A stretch of DNA of 64,000 bases from Phyllobacteriaceae bacterium (GCA_002708825.1 PAPF01000041.1:1-64000); one strand, 5' to 3'. Counted from the first letter of the stretch, positions 9,084-18,206 are shown. The notes: generated from the letters alone by a model not told the origin. Program-made: numbers and translations.

Positions 9084-12000
9084 GTGATCGATTTTTGAAA
9101 GACAGTCAAATGCAAGACCAACCCCGCTCCACCAACCTCTCCGGTCTGCTCGAGGACGCCCGGCGCCGGCTCGTGGAAACGGGAACCAGAAACCGCCTCA
9201 TTCATGTCAACCGCTCAGCGAAGCGCGCCAACGTGCTCGACATCGTAGAGGAGAGGAGCGCGGACGTTTTCGACCTGCTGAAGACGCAAGGAAAAAAGAT
9301 GCGTTTCCAGCCCCGCGATGACGAAGACGAGGATCAGCCGGAGGATGAACCGCTTCTCCTGGCGTTGGCCGATGATGCGGAAGACCCGGAAGATCGCGAA
9401 GCCCGGTATCGGGACCTGCTGCTGGAGACCCAGCTCGGCGCCGAGGCTCTGCAGCGCCGCCTCCTGCGCCTTTTCACAGACGCACGAACCGCGGAGGAGG
9501 AACAGGGCGTCAACATCCTCTACCTCGCGATGGGGTTCCTACACTGGTACGAGAGCGAAAGCTCGGATGTGATGCGCGAGTCTCCCCTGATCCTGGTGCC
9601 CGTCGAACTCGTCCGGGATGACAGGCGCGCCACCTTCAACCTGCGCGCCCGCGATATCGAGATCGTTACCAACCTGCCCCTGCAGGAACGGCTGCGCGCG
9701 GATTTCGGGTTCGAGCTGCCGGAAATCCTCGATGACGAGAACTTCAGCCCCGAGTCCTATTTCGAAGAGCTCTCCGACCGTATCGAAGGGCGCGCGCGAT
9801 GGTCGATCGACCGGGACGGGATGCAGCTGGGCTTCTTCTCTTTCTCGAAGCTGCTGATGATGCGGGACCTGGAACCGGCGCATTGGCCCGAGGACGCCTT
9901 CGAGTCGCACCCGGTCCTGGCCGGTCTGCTCGACGGCGGGTTCGAGCGGTCCTCGCCCCTCTTCGGCCCACAGGAACGGCTCGACCCGCGGCTGGATCCC
10001 GGCCACCTTCTGCACGTGGTTCCCGCGGATGCCTCGCAGACCCGCGTGATCGAAGAGGTGCGAGCCGGTCGCAATCTCGTCGTGCAGGGACCGCCCGGGA
10101 CAGGCAAGTCCCAGACGATCGCGAACATCATCGCCGCGGCAGCCCATGACGGAAAACGGGTCCTCTTCGTGGCAGAGAAGATGGCCGCGCTCTCGGTCGT
10201 GCATGACCGCCTGCGCAAGGTGGGGCTTGGTGATCTCTGCCTCGAGATCCACTCGCGCGCCGCCAACAAGCGGGCATTTCTGGACGCGCTGGCGCGCACG
10301 CTGGCGGCCGGCGCGGCTATCCCCGAGATGCCCGGACCGCCAGACGCGCTGCGCGAAGCGCGTGACCGCCTGAACGGGGTGGCGGACCTGTTGCATCAGC
10401 CGGTCCCGGGCTACGCGTTCACCCCGTTCCGCGCGATGGCCGAGATCGCCCGTTTCGTTGGCAAGGACGCGCCCCCGCCACGGCTCCCGCGCGACGGACT
10501 GGCAGGAATGGACGAGGCGACGCGCCGGGACCTGGCGAACCGGATCGCGGCCTATGCGGAGCTGCTGGCCCGGACTGGCCCGCGCGCCGAGCACCCGTTC
10601 TTCGGGGTCGGGGCGACCGCGCTGCAGCCCACGGACCTCCAGCGGCTTGAACCCGATCTGGCGCGGGCGGCCGATGCGGTCATGACCCTGCGCGAGACGG
10701 CGGCCCGCGTGGCGGAGTCAGCCGGACGACCCGCACCGGGAAACCTCGAGGAATGTTCGACCCTCCATGCGCTTCTGATCGCGGCAGGAGACCGACCCGA
10801 TGAGGCCCGCACGGCAACCGGGGCGCTTCTGGCCCATGCCGGAGACCCGCGGCTCGGCGAGGCCCTTTCGGCCGGGTCTGCTTGGGCCGCGGCGCGCAAC
10901 GACGCCGGCGCGACCTTCACCGAGGCCGCCTTCGGAATGGATCCGGCACCGCTCAGGGCACGACTCGCACCCGGGGTCGGCTCTTTCTGGTCCCGCCTTT
11001 TCGGACCCTATCGCGGGGCGAGCCGGGAGCTTGCGACCCTGCTGTCCGAAGCCTTGCCGAAATCGCCCGCCGACCGGCTCAGGCTCGTCGACACGCTGAT
11101 CAACGTCCGAGGCCTCCGAAAAGCTCTCGCTGAGGAGGATGGTTTCCTGTCCTCTCTGCTTGGGCCGGACTGGCGCGGGGAGCGCACTCCTTTCGCCGCG
11201 TTACGGGCGCAGGCCGCCTGGCTCACCCGCCTCACCGGCATCGCTCGGATAGATACATCCGAAGCGCTGGACCGGATCTGCGCAGCGGCCGACGCCGCGG
11301 CGGAGCTGGCCACCGCGCTGGATGCAGCACGGGCGGCGCTTGCGGCGCTCGAGGACCGGCTTGCCCTAGTCTGGGATGAGCAGACCCTCACAGGGATCGA
11401 AGCACGGATCATCGGCATGCGCGACGGGATAGGCCGCTACGGGGAATGGTCGCGCCTCTCCGCCCTGTCGGCCCGGCTCGATGCGGACGGTCTCGCCCCG
11501 CTGCTGGCCCTTCTCGATGAGGGGGGGATCGGACCGGAAAAGGCGGTGGACGAGTTCCTCTATGCCAGCGCCGAGGCCCGCTGGGAAACTGCGCGCGCTG
11601 CCCTGCCGGATCTCGACGGGTTGGCTCATCTCGACCGGCAGGCGCTCGTGGATACCTTCCGCGGCCTCGAGGAGGCCCGGATGGAGGAGACGCGGCGGCT
11701 CGTGCGTGCCAAGCACCTCGCCCAGTTGCCCACGGGGGCGTCAGGGCAAATGGGGTTCCTGCGCGGCGAGATGGCCAAGCAACGCCGTCACAAGCCGATC
11801 CGTCAGATCATGCGCGCTGCGGGCCAGATGGTGCAGCGGATCAAGCCGGTCCTCCTCATGAGCCCGATCTCCATCGCACAATACTTGCCGCCGGGCTCAA
11901 CAGAGTTCGACCTGCTGCTGATCGATGAGGCCAGCCAGGTCCGGCCTGAAGACGCACTCGGCGCGATTGCACGCTGCCGCCAGATCGTCGTGGTGGGGGA

Positions 12001-13771
12001 CCAGAAACAGCTCCCACCTACCAGCTTCTTCGACCGGGTCGCGGGCTCTGACGAGGAGGACTACGGGGAAGACGAGGAGGAGATCAAAACCGCCTCTGCC
12101 ACCGAAATGGAGAGCGTGCTGACGCTATGCGAGGCGCGGGGGCTGAATCCGGCCATGCTGGAATGGCATTATCGGTCCCGCGACCCATCGCTGATCACCG
12201 TGAATAATGCCGAGTTCTACGAGCACCGGCTGATCCTTCCCCCGTCACCAGTCCAGAACGACCCTGATTACGGGCTCGCCTTCCGCCGGGTGCCCGGGGT
12301 CTATTCCAGCCGCTCTCGCGGCGGCGGGCGACCCGGCACGAACCGAATCGAGGCAGAGGCGGTGGCCCGCGCCGTGGCCGAGCACGCCCGGAGCCGTCCA
12401 GACTTGTCCCTGGGCGTCGTCGCCTTCTCCAAGGCGCAATCCGACATGCTGACAGAGGTCCTCGAGATAGCCCGACGCGAGGATGAAGTCCTCGACACCT
12501 TCCTGCGCGAGGGGCGCTCGGAGGACGTCTTCGTGAAGAATATCGAGAACGTGCAGGGCGACGAGCGAGACGTGATCCTGATCTCAATAGGCTACGGGCC
12601 CACTGAGCCGAACGGACGGCTCGCCTCCATGTCCTTCGGGCCAGTGAACGGCGAGGGGGGCGAGCGGAGGCTCAACGTGCTCTTCTCCCGCGCACGGACC
12701 CGTTGCATCGTCTTTTGCTCGTTCGACCCGAACGACATCGACACATCCAGGACCAGCCGTGACGGGCCGCGGGTGCTCAAGCGGTTCCTCGAGTTCGCCC
12801 GGTCTGGCCAACTTGCGCAACCGGAAGCGAGCGGTGCGCCGGCTGACAGCCCCTTCGAAGAAGACGTCGCCAGCGTGATCCGAAACATGGGCTACCCCTG
12901 CGATCACCAGGTTGGCGCGGCAGGGTTCCGGATCGACCTTGGGGTCCGGCACCCTGATCAGCCCGGCCGCTACATCCTCGCGGTCGAGTGCGACGGGTCC
13001 GCCTACCATTCGGCGCTTTGGGCGCGGGAGCGCGACCGGCTTCGCCAGGACGTGCTCGAGGGGCTCGGTTGGAGGTTCCACCGGGTCTGGAGCACGGACT
13101 GGTTCCATCGACGCCACGCAGAGATCGACCGCCTTCGAGTCGCGCTCGAGGAGGCCGCGCAGGCCGATGGGCCCCACTACACGGGAGCAAACCGGGATGG
13201 ATTGCAGCCCGTTGAGGAAACGGCCGAGATTGCTCCGGACTTGGAAACCGTGCTGCCCCCGCCACCCGAGTTGTCCGCACCCGCCTACGAAGTCTCCAGA
13301 TTCACCGTGAAAGCGAGCTTCGAGCCGCATGAGGCGCCGCTGCATCTGCTCTCGGACCTGGTGACCAAGATCGTTCAGGCGGAGGGCCCGATCCACCGCG
13401 ACTTGATCGCGCGCAGGGTGGCCGAAGCCTTCGGCAAGGGCCGGACCGGCAGGCGCATTCGCGAAGCGTCGGACCGAGCGCTCGCGAGCGCCATGCGTTC
13501 GGGCGCGATCGCCGCGGACAGTGAGTTCGCGATGTCCAAGGCACAGCAGGATGATCCGCCTGTGCGTGACCGGTCCGCGCCCAACGCACCAGGAACGGCG
13601 GGGCACCTGCCGCCCGTCGAGATAGTTGCGGCGGCTGCCCGGGTGGTCGCCGAAAGTGGGGATATGCCTCGTGAGGAATTGATCGTGGCGACCGCACGGC
13701 TACTCGGCTTCGCCCGGGTAGGACCGGATCTGCGCGGAGTGATCGACAGGGCGCTCGCCAATACCGCCTAA
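9080..13771 (+). CDS. DUF4011 / superfamily 1 helicase / Vsr-like nuclease / DUF3320 protein
   Basis: This 1563-residue multidomain protein starts with a DUF4011-type region (about 15-330; motifs around TRNRLIHVNR and MGFLHWYE). An SF1 helicase follows: Walker A QGPPGTGKSQT near 337, Walker B LLIDEASQV near 948, motif III GDQKQLPPT, motif IV HYRSRDPSLI, and VQGDERDVILIS near 1155. A Vsr/REase-like domain comes next (FRIDLGVRHP, LAVECDGSAYH, RERDRLRQDVLEGLGW; about 1280-1350). A DUF3320-like tail with LIARRVAEAFGKGR follows (about 1410-1480). The same architecture is described among antiphage genes as DUF4011-helicase-Vsr (Hhe), from memory. GTG 9080 overlaps the hsdR stop; ATG 9110 is an alternative. 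The large insertion between Walker A and B is typical. It likely acts as a DNA-processing nuclease in the same defence operon. Confidence 0.85.
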   Translation: MSDRFLKDSQMQDQPRSTNLSGLLEDARRRLVETGTRNRLIHVNRSAKRANVLDIVEERSADVFDLLKTQGKKMRFQPRDDEDEDQPEDEPLLLALADDAEDPEDREARYRDLLLETQLGAEALQRRLLRLFTDARTAEEEQGVNILYLAMGFLHWYESESSDVMRESPLILVPVELVRDDRRATFNLRARDIEIVTNLPLQERLRADFGFELPEILDDENFSPESYFEELSDRIEGRARWSIDRDGMQLGFFSFSKLLMMRDLEPAHWPEDAFESHPVLAGLLDGGFERSSPLFGPQERLDPRLDPGHLLHVVPADASQTRVIEEVRAGRNLVVQGPPGTGKSQTIANIIAAAAHDGKRVLFVAEKMAALSVVHDRLRKVGLGDLCLEIHSRAANKRAFLDALARTLAAGAAIPEMPGPPDALREARDRLNGVADLLHQPVPGYAFTPFRAMAEIARFVGKDAPPPRLPRDGLAGMDEATRRDLANRIAAYAELLARTGPRAEHPFFGVGATALQPTDLQRLEPDLARAADAVMTLRETAARVAESAGRPAPGNLEECSTLHALLIAAGDRPDEARTATGALLAHAGDPRLGEALSAGSAWAAARNDAGATFTEAAFGMDPAPLRARLAPGVGSFWSRLFGPYRGASRELATLLSEALPKSPADRLRLVDTLINVRGLRKALAEEDGFLSSLLGPDWRGERTPFAALRAQAAWLTRLTGIARIDTSEALDRICAAADAAAELATALDAARAALAALEDRLALVWDEQTLTGIEARIIGMRDGIGRYGEWSRLSALSARLDADGLAPLLALLDEGGIGPEKAVDEFLYASAEARWETARAALPDLDGLAHLDRQALVDTFRGLEEARMEETRRLVRAKHLAQLPTGASGQMGFLRGEMAKQRRHKPIRQIMRAAGQMVQRIKPVLLMSPISIAQYLPPGSTEFDLLLIDEASQVRPEDALGAIARCRQIVVVGDQKQLPPTSFFDRVAGSDEEDYGEDEEEIKTASATEMESVLTLCEARGLNPAMLEWHYRSRDPSLITVNNAEFYEHRLILPPSPVQNDPDYGLAFRRVPGVYSSRSRGGGRPGTNRIEAEAVARAVAEHARSRPDLSLGVVAFSKAQSDMLTEVLEIARREDEVLDTFLREGRSEDVFVKNIENVQGDERDVILISIGYGPTEPNGRLASMSFGPVNGEGGERRLNVLFSRARTRCIVFCSFDPNDIDTSRTSRDGPRVLKRFLEFARSGQLAQPEASGAPADSPFEEDVASVIRNMGYPCDHQVGAAGFRIDLGVRHPDQPGRYILAVECDGSAYHSALWARERDRLRQDVLEGLGWRFHRVWSTDWFHRRHAEIDRLRVALEEAAQADGPHYTGANRDGLQPVEETAEIAPDLETVLPPPPELSAPAYEVSRFTVKASFEPHEAPLHLLSDLVTKIVQAEGPIHRDLIARRVAEAFGKGRTGRRIREASDRALASAMRSGAIAADSEFAMSKAQQDDPPVRDRSAPNAPGTAGHLPPVEIVAAAARVVAESGDMPREELIVATARLLGFARVGPDLRGVIDRALANTA

Positions 13772-14236
13772 TGTTTGGCAAACGGCAATATAGGAGCAAA
13801 TCATCAAGTATATGCTTGGAGAGGGTCTAAGCGTTCGTATGCATCGACACACTCAAAACGGTAAGAGCTCACGCGGCTCGACCGGTTGACGCATCATTGC
13901 GATATCGGCGAGACCGGCAACGAAAGCTGGCGCTTCAAGAACCGCTCTCAAAGCTGAAGCCGAAACGCCAATCAGTCGCGCCGCCTGATGAAGCCCCGCT
14001 GACCTGCCATAGGAATTGTTCTCACCCATCGGCCACTGGTTCGCCTCAATGGTCTGCCGGCCCAGCCCGCAGAGCGGAGCCAAGGGCCGGCAGTTTGTGG
14101 AGATAGGCCCAATAGCCGCAAGAGTGTCTTGGGACCCCTCTGCGCCCGAACAAGAGGGTGCGGGCTGCCAATCGGCTTCTACACTTCAAGACCGCTCGAT
14201 CAGGCAGCCCAGCCAAGGTGCACGCGGCAGGCCCGG
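13772..14236. other. Intergenic stretch with one unassigned minus-strand ORF remnant
   Basis: No convincing gene lies in these 465 bases between the defence operon and the next minus-strand gene. A minus-strand frame at 13853-14083 (76 codons) has a protein-like C-terminal half (LIGVSASALRAVLEAPAF, then a segment ending PRELLPF), but its front part is not protein-like. It lacks a good ribosome site. It may be the tail of a decayed gene, possibly from the mobile element at this boundary. No terminator with a clear T-run was seen after the helicase gene. Confidence 0.35.
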
Positions 14237-14683
14237 CTACATGTCCTGACGCCGACGCAGTTCAGCCTTGGCTTCAAGCTCAGCACGGATCTCAGCTATC
14301 CGCTTGTCGTCGGGCCTCCAGTTGATGTCGGGTTCGAGATCCCAACAATCATAAGCATCGCTGTTCTCAGGATAGAAATCCGAACGTATCGCTTCGAAAT
14401 CAGGTCCATATAGTGGATCTTCACTCGCAGTCCACCGCAAGACTTCACCGACCGGAACAACGATTCTCGACCACCCATGAAGTTCCCAGCACTTCTTGGG
14501 GAATACAATTTCGACCAAGGTAGGGTAGTCCTCTTCCACATCCGCTCCAGAGGTCACAGACTGACAATAACCGTCATTTTCCTCCGGCAGGGCATCCAAA
14601 TCAGACACAGCATCAAATACATCCATTACAGTTCCGAATTGCTCTTCATGACTGATTGATGATTTTTTAGGATTATTTTCCAT
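14237..14683 (-). CDS. Hypothetical acidic protein, 148 residues
   Basis: I do not recognise this family. The gene has a good ribosome site (GAAGGAAT, then ATG at 14683) and a normal codon pattern. Its first 100 bases are clearly more AT-rich than its surroundings. The protein is acidic, with a Ser/Lys-rich front, a central Val/Ile-rich segment near WSRIVVPVGEVLRW, Trp/Asp motifs and a charged helical end rich in Glu, Ala and Arg. It lies just downstream of the MerR-like gene in the same orientation, 56 bases away, so the two could be co-transcribed. It is soluble, with no signal peptide or membrane segment. Confidence 0.6.
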   Translation of the reverse strand: MENNPKKSSISHEEQFGTVMDVFDAVSDLDALPEENDGYCQSVTSGADVEEDYPTLVEIVFPKKCWELHGWSRIVVPVGEVLRWTASEDPLYGPDFEAIRSDFYPENSDAYDCWDLEPDINWRPDDKRIAEIRAELEAKAELRRRQDM

Positions 14684-14739
14684 TTTTATTCCTTCATTTT
14701 TTTGCTGACGTCTTTGTGTTGAGTATTTACATATTCTGG

Positions 14740-15444
14740 CTACCCGCGTTCATCCGTCATGTATCGATAGAGCATCGCGGTAACCGCTCTTCCGATCCAA
14801 TTGGCATCCCGGAACGAGAGGGCCTTCAACTCATCGGTATCGACAAGAAGCGTCATCCATTCCGTGACTTGAAAGCTGGTCCACTCTCCCGGGGCCGGCG
14901 GATCTGCCCCGATCATGAACGTTTGACTGAATGCCCTGAGGTCGGATCGCTTCTGCATGATGTCCTCGGCATGGTCCTTGAAGCGCTGGTGAAGGGTATC
15001 GAGGTCCGAAGATGCCCCGTTGCTCTCTTCCTCGAACCTGAAGGGCGCCTGGGTTATCATGCCTGCCACGAGCCCACCGGCCGCCGGCTCCTCGGCATCG
15101 GACGTGGTTTTTGCGCGCGCGATCGCAACTTCATCCCCGATCAGCGCCGCAAGCCGGTCCTCGCCCATATGCGGCAAGGCTTCGGCAATCTTGCGTAGCG
15201 GCCAGTTGTCGGCAACGAGCGCCTTCGCCGCCAGAAACTGGAGCAGATGGCGGTAGGAATAGATGGCTTCACGGCCGCGACGCTCGGGCACGTCGACGAT
15301 CTTTCGCTGAACGTAATCACGCACGAGACGAACGGTGGGAGCCGGCTGCCCCTGGAAGATGGGGTCACTCGCCGTAAGCCTTGTGGCGACCGCGACTAGC
15401 TCATCGGCTGTTCCGTTCCAATTGACGTATTGGGCGAGTTTCAT
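14740..15444 (-). CDS. MerR-like DNA-binding protein, 234 residues
   Basis: ATG 15444 is chosen because GAAAGGACTGCC stands directly before it; the frame extends 19 codons further upstream without a ribosome site. Residues about 35-85 (PTVRLVRDYVQRKIVDVP, then YSYRHLLQFLAAKAL and WPLRKIAE) follow the winged-helix pattern of MerR-type regulators: recognition helices, wing, then a conserved Tyr/Leu helix. The rest is unassigned, with no cysteine cluster like those of metal- or redox-sensing MerR proteins. The 350-base region upstream contains the GGCGTGAC repeat array (15796-15934), which could be its operator. It could equally be a plasmid or phage-type control gene. Confidence 0.6.
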   Translation of the reverse strand: MKLAQYVNWNGTADELVAVATRLTASDPIFQGQPAPTVRLVRDYVQRKIVDVPERRGREAIYSYRHLLQFLAAKALVADNWPLRKIAEALPHMGEDRLAALIGDEVAIARAKTTSDAEEPAAGGLVAGMITQAPFRFEEESNGASSDLDTLHQRFKDHAEDIMQKRSDLRAFSQTFMIGADPPAPGEWTSFQVTEWMTLLVDTDELKALSFRDANWIGRAVTAMLYRYMTDERG

Positions 15445-15649
15445 GGCAGTCCTTTCATTTGCACACAGCTTATAATATACAGCATTTAATGTCAATGACA
15501 TTTTTTAACGTCATTATTAGAATCAGCGCCTTTAGCCGCGGAATCTTGGTGCCGGCACCGCGTTCAGCAGGAACGGCGCGGGCAGCGTCGTCCGGCTCGG
15601 CCTCCGCCTCCAAAGGCTCGGAAAATACGGATACCGGCCATGCAGGTGG

Positions 15650-15690
15650 GAGGCGGAGGCGTCGATGTAGCGAGGCGGAGGCGTCGATGT
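15650..15690. repeat. 19-bp tandem direct repeat
   Basis: The 19-mer GAGGCGGAGGCGTCGATGT occurs at 15650-15668 and again at 15672-15690, a 22-base period. Its first ten bases are also present in inverted form at 15601-15610 (CCTCCGCCTC). The repeat lies in the non-coding stretch upstream of the MerR-like gene and just before the GGCGTGAC array. It may be a binding site or a replication slippage product. Confidence 0.6.
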
Positions 15691-15795
15691 CATGCGCGCC
15701 TAAACACGGCGATGAACACCGCGAGCCCGGAGGCAGCGTTTGCCTCCTTCGCGCGAACGTCATCCCTTGCCCGGAGACAGCATTACCGGACCGAT

Positions 15796-15934
15796 GTCAC
15801 GCCACCCAAGATTTCTTGTATACTATCTATAGAATATACTAATACCTTGGCAGGCGTGACACGTTCCGGCCTTCCAGGCAGGCATGCCGTCCCTGTCTAG
15901 GCAGGCGTGACGTTCCGTTCTAGGCAGGCGTGAC
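15796..15934. repeat. Iteron-like array of GGCAGGCGTGAC repeats
   Basis: Four 12-base direct repeats start at 15849, 15877, 15900 and 15923, so the last three have a 23-base period. The second is degenerate (GGCAGGCATGCC). The core GGCGTGAC also occurs inverted at 15796-15803, next to an AT-rich run (15811-15845). Spacing of about two helical turns and an adjacent AT-rich tract are what iteron origins or multi-site operators look like. The array lies between the MerR-like gene and the stop of the 374-residue orphan gene. The rest of 15445-15945 has no credible coding frame. Confidence 0.6.
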
Positions 15935-15945
15935 ATCCAGATGTG

Positions 15946-17070
15946 TCACACGCTCCAGCGCGACCTGCTTGCGTCGACAAGCAGCACCTCCGGCCCCGGC
16001 ATGCCTGCTATGGCGGCCTTTGCCTTCTCCCTCTGCCTCTCCCGCTGGCGCTGCTTGCGCCGTCGGGCCTGCTCGCGCTTCCTGTCCGCTGCTGGGTCGT
16101 CAGAACCGTGGCGCTCCACCAGCTTCAGCGATATCCCGGCTGCCACCCGGCTGCACAAGTCAGCCAACGGACAGGAAATGCACGGCGCCACCGACAGGTC
16201 CTGCACATTCGGCAGACCGAGACAGCTGGGCCACAGGTCGTGCTTGCGACACTCAAGCTCCGGCGTCGGCTCACACAATGCCGACCACTTCTCCCAGCTC
16301 GCTTCGGCATCTTCGACCGCGCTCTGGTAGATGTCCTCCGGCACCAGCTCGCGAAACATTTCCGCCGGCACCTGGCGCTTCTGGAAGGTGTATGTCTGAA
16401 GGAGACCTCCGACGTTCCGGTGGTGCCTCCTGCCCTCACCGACAATGAACATGCGATAGGCGTCCTGGGCTGGCAGACCGCAATAGTTCTCGATGAGGAA
16501 CGCCGGGTCATTCTCCACATCGATCGACTGGCTGCTCAGGCACTCCTCCCAATAGCGGTCACGGAATTCCGTCCACGCCTCATGTGCGCTGTCAGGAAAA
16601 TGCAGCTGGCTCGGCTGCGGCAGCCACTTCCGCTGACGGCGCTCCGCAAACTTGAAAGCCGCAGACAGGTAATGGTTGTAGGGCATTCCCGTTTCGTCCG
16701 CGCGCTGCCGCGCACGCCATACCTGTGTGCGGACGCGAAGGTTCTCCAACATGGTCCTGGAGTTGATGCCCGAGACATTCTCAGCCTGCCGGCAGTCAAT
16801 ATTCGCCGCAAAAGAGCGCCTGAACGCTTCCCTGTATTCCTGAGCAAAAAGGCTCGTTGCCTTCGCGGGGGACATGAACCGGTATTCGAACCACTTAACG
16901 TTCATGAGCTCGCGCTCCTTCCGGAGGCAGGACATTTCGTAACGCTCTGCCGTTTCAAGGATCCTGGCGAGACGCAGTTCCTGGCTGTCACGATGATCAA
17001 GATTCACGACGACCTCCTTCTCAGTGGGTTTGGCGCGTTGACGCAACCGGTCGCGCTCCCGCGCTTCCAT
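15946..17070 (-). CDS. Hypothetical 374-residue protein with C-terminal Cys cluster
   Basis: I do not recognise this family. The frame is long, with ordinary codon use and ATG at 17070. The first 60 residues are charged and helical. A central part rich in Trp/Tyr/Arg follows. The C-terminal third holds spaced cysteines (CEPTPELECRKHD, then CISCPLADLCSR), a plausible zinc or Fe-S site. A basic Gln/Arg/Lys tail (RKREQARRRKQRQRERQREK) suggests nucleic-acid binding. The gene is flanked by the GGCGTGAC array at its 3' side and a 9-bp hairpin (17124-17152) at its 5' side. A replication or control protein of the accessory element is possible, but nothing in the sequence proves it. M46 is an alternative start. 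Confidence 0.6.
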   Translation of the reverse strand: MEARERDRLRQRAKPTEKEVVVNLDHRDSQELRLARILETAERYEMSCLRKERELMNVKWFEYRFMSPAKATSLFAQEYREAFRRSFAANIDCRQAENVSGINSRTMLENLRVRTQVWRARQRADETGMPYNHYLSAAFKFAERRQRKWLPQPSQLHFPDSAHEAWTEFRDRYWEECLSSQSIDVENDPAFLIENYCGLPAQDAYRMFIVGEGRRHHRNVGGLLQTYTFQKRQVPAEMFRELVPEDIYQSAVEDAEASWEKWSALCEPTPELECRKHDLWPSCLGLPNVQDLSVAPCISCPLADLCSRVAAGISLKLVERHGSDDPAADRKREQARRRKQRQRERQREKAKAAIAGMPGPEVLLVDASRSRWSV

Positions 17071-17123
17071 TGCGAGCAGTCTTCAGGGTTGGGTTAGCGG
17101 GCGTGAGGCGAGGCGGATGGTTT

Positions 17124-17152
17124 GGCGCTCCGCACACGTGTTACGGAGCGCC
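17124..17152. promoter_or_regulatory. 9-bp inverted repeat upstream of the 374-residue gene
   Basis: GGCGCTCCG (17124-17132) and CGGAGCGCC (17144-17152) form a perfect hairpin with an 11-base loop that itself contains ACACGTGT. It stands 54 bases before the start of the minus-strand gene at 17070. No T-run follows on either strand, so an operator or a 5' leader hairpin is more likely than a terminator. The remaining bases up to 17348 show no gene. Confidence 0.45.
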
Positions 17153-17348
17153 ACTGGTCAAGGGGGCACTTGCGGTCGAGATGCCGGACTTGGCGGATCA
17201 GAAAGATACAGACCGGGTGTCTACTGGGGCTGCCTCGCTCCACCCGAAACAACCCCAATAGCCAGCAGCCTATATCGACCTCATCAGGTCGCATGTCCTG
17301 CCATGCTCAATCGCAAATACGTTGATCACCTAAAGATCCGATAACCTT

Positions 17349-17636
17349 TTAGTGAGCATCCACGCCATAAGCATCGAGAATCATATGCAAGACATGCAAG
17401 GCGTTTTCGATTATCTCACAGCTATCCAGAATGGTATATATGGGATCATTGCTCGAAATGATTTCACTCCTGCTGGGAAGCGCATTGATCTGGATGTCGT
17501 AATAAACAAGAACACTTCCAGCACCCCTGAATTCCAGCATTTCTACCGCATTGATGAACTTGCGATTCATTTCGCGCTTGCAAGCCAGTTCCATCGCATA
17601 AAGGCTGGTATTGCTCTTGCAATCAACATTGGACAT
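17349..17636 (-). CDS. Hypothetical protein, 95 residues
   Basis: ATG 17636 follows GAAGGGAAAATATC, a good ribosome site. The frame on the opposite strand here has no such site and is treated as a shadow. The protein is mixed alpha/beta with a helical N-terminal half and a run of Ile/Leu/Val in its second half. It has no signal peptide and no recognised motif. Local base composition is AT-richer than the window average, which supports foreign origin. It is 108 bases downstream of the next minus-strand gene, with the GGCGTGAC hairpin in between. Confidence 0.55.
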   Translation of the reverse strand: MSNVDCKSNTSLYAMELACKREMNRKFINAVEMLEFRGAGSVLVYYDIQINALPSRSEIISSNDPIYTILDSCEIIENALHVLHMILDAYGVDAH

Positions 17637-17686
17637 GATATTTTCCCTTCACATATCGGATCTTTTTGAGGTCGGTATTGGATTTC

Positions 17687-17716
17687 GGCGTGACCGAGCG
17701 GCTACTCGGTCACGCC
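17687..17716. promoter_or_regulatory. 12-bp perfect hairpin built from two GGCGTGAC cores
   Basis: GGCGTGACCGAG (17687-17698) and CTCGGTCACGCC (17705-17716) pair perfectly around a six-base loop. Both arms carry the same 8-mer as the array at 15796-15934. The hairpin lies between two minus-strand genes and upstream of the 95-residue one. No T-run follows on either strand, so it reads better as a dimer-binding site than as a terminator. A further copy is at 18368-18375. Confidence 0.5.
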
Positions 17717-17744
17717 CACTTCATTCAGGCATGTTATGTCTGCC

Positions 17745-18206
17745 TTACCCTCCTTTCACTTTCCATTGTGGCAGGGTCCACCGAGCATTCTTTTCAAGAT
17801 GCTCGCGCAGCTTCATCAGATGAGGCGCGTCGTCTGGCTCCTGGTTCGCCAGCGCCCGGTCGATCTCCTGTTTCTTGTATCGGTTGACAACGCCAGCAAG
17901 ACCGGCGGCAGCATCAAGCAGGCAGTCCACTATCAGTTCGGCGCGCTCGACCGAGTTGCTGGCCGACGGCAAATCCAGACCGGCAAGGTCATCGGGGAAG
18001 ATCGCACCCTTGTCGTCCTCGAACCCCGGCGGATCGATGTTCGCCACCCTCAACGGGATGACAAATTCGCTCGCGTTCGGGTCGCTGTCGAAGAACTCAA
18101 AGAACGGCGTCTTCTGTATCGGGCTCGTGTCGTCGCCAGGCTGACGCATTTCCTTCTTTCGCCGCTCGTAGTGTCGCCGTTGCCGTTCTGCATTCGTCAG
18201 TGCCAT
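17745..18206 (-). CDS. Hypothetical protein with NAERQRR-type basic N-terminus
   Basis: This 153-residue protein begins MALTNAERQRRHYERRKKE, a basic helical motif often seen at the start of short phage or plasmid proteins. ATG 18206 is preceded by GGAG. The middle section is acidic and Pro/Phe-rich (FFEFFDSDPN, then GFEDDKGAIFPDD). The C-terminal part is helical with a Lys/Arg tail. A DNA-binding or packaging role is possible from the basic start but not shown. It is the most upstream of the five minus-strand genes of the accessory segment. Confidence 0.55.
   Translation of the reverse strand: MALTNAERQRRHYERRKKEMRQPGDDTSPIQKTPFFEFFDSDPNASEFVIPLRVANIDPPGFEDDKGAIFPDDLAGLDLPSASNSVERAELIVDCLLDAAAGLAGVVNRYKKQEIDRALANQEPDDAPHLMKLREHLEKNARWTLPQWKVKGG

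Noticed and set aside
12584-13606. Long minus-strand ORF (340 codons) opposite the helicase gene.
   Set aside because: It lies wholly inside a strongly conserved plus-strand gene, has no ribosome site, and its composition is that of a GC-rich shadow.
15849-15934. Regular repeats could be taken for a CRISPR array.
   Set aside because: Repeats are only 12 bases with about 11 bases between them, far shorter than CRISPR repeat and spacer units, and no cas genes are present.
17352-17669. Plus-strand ORF opposite the 95-residue gene.
   Set aside because: No ribosome site; the minus-strand frame has one and fits the orientation of its neighbours.
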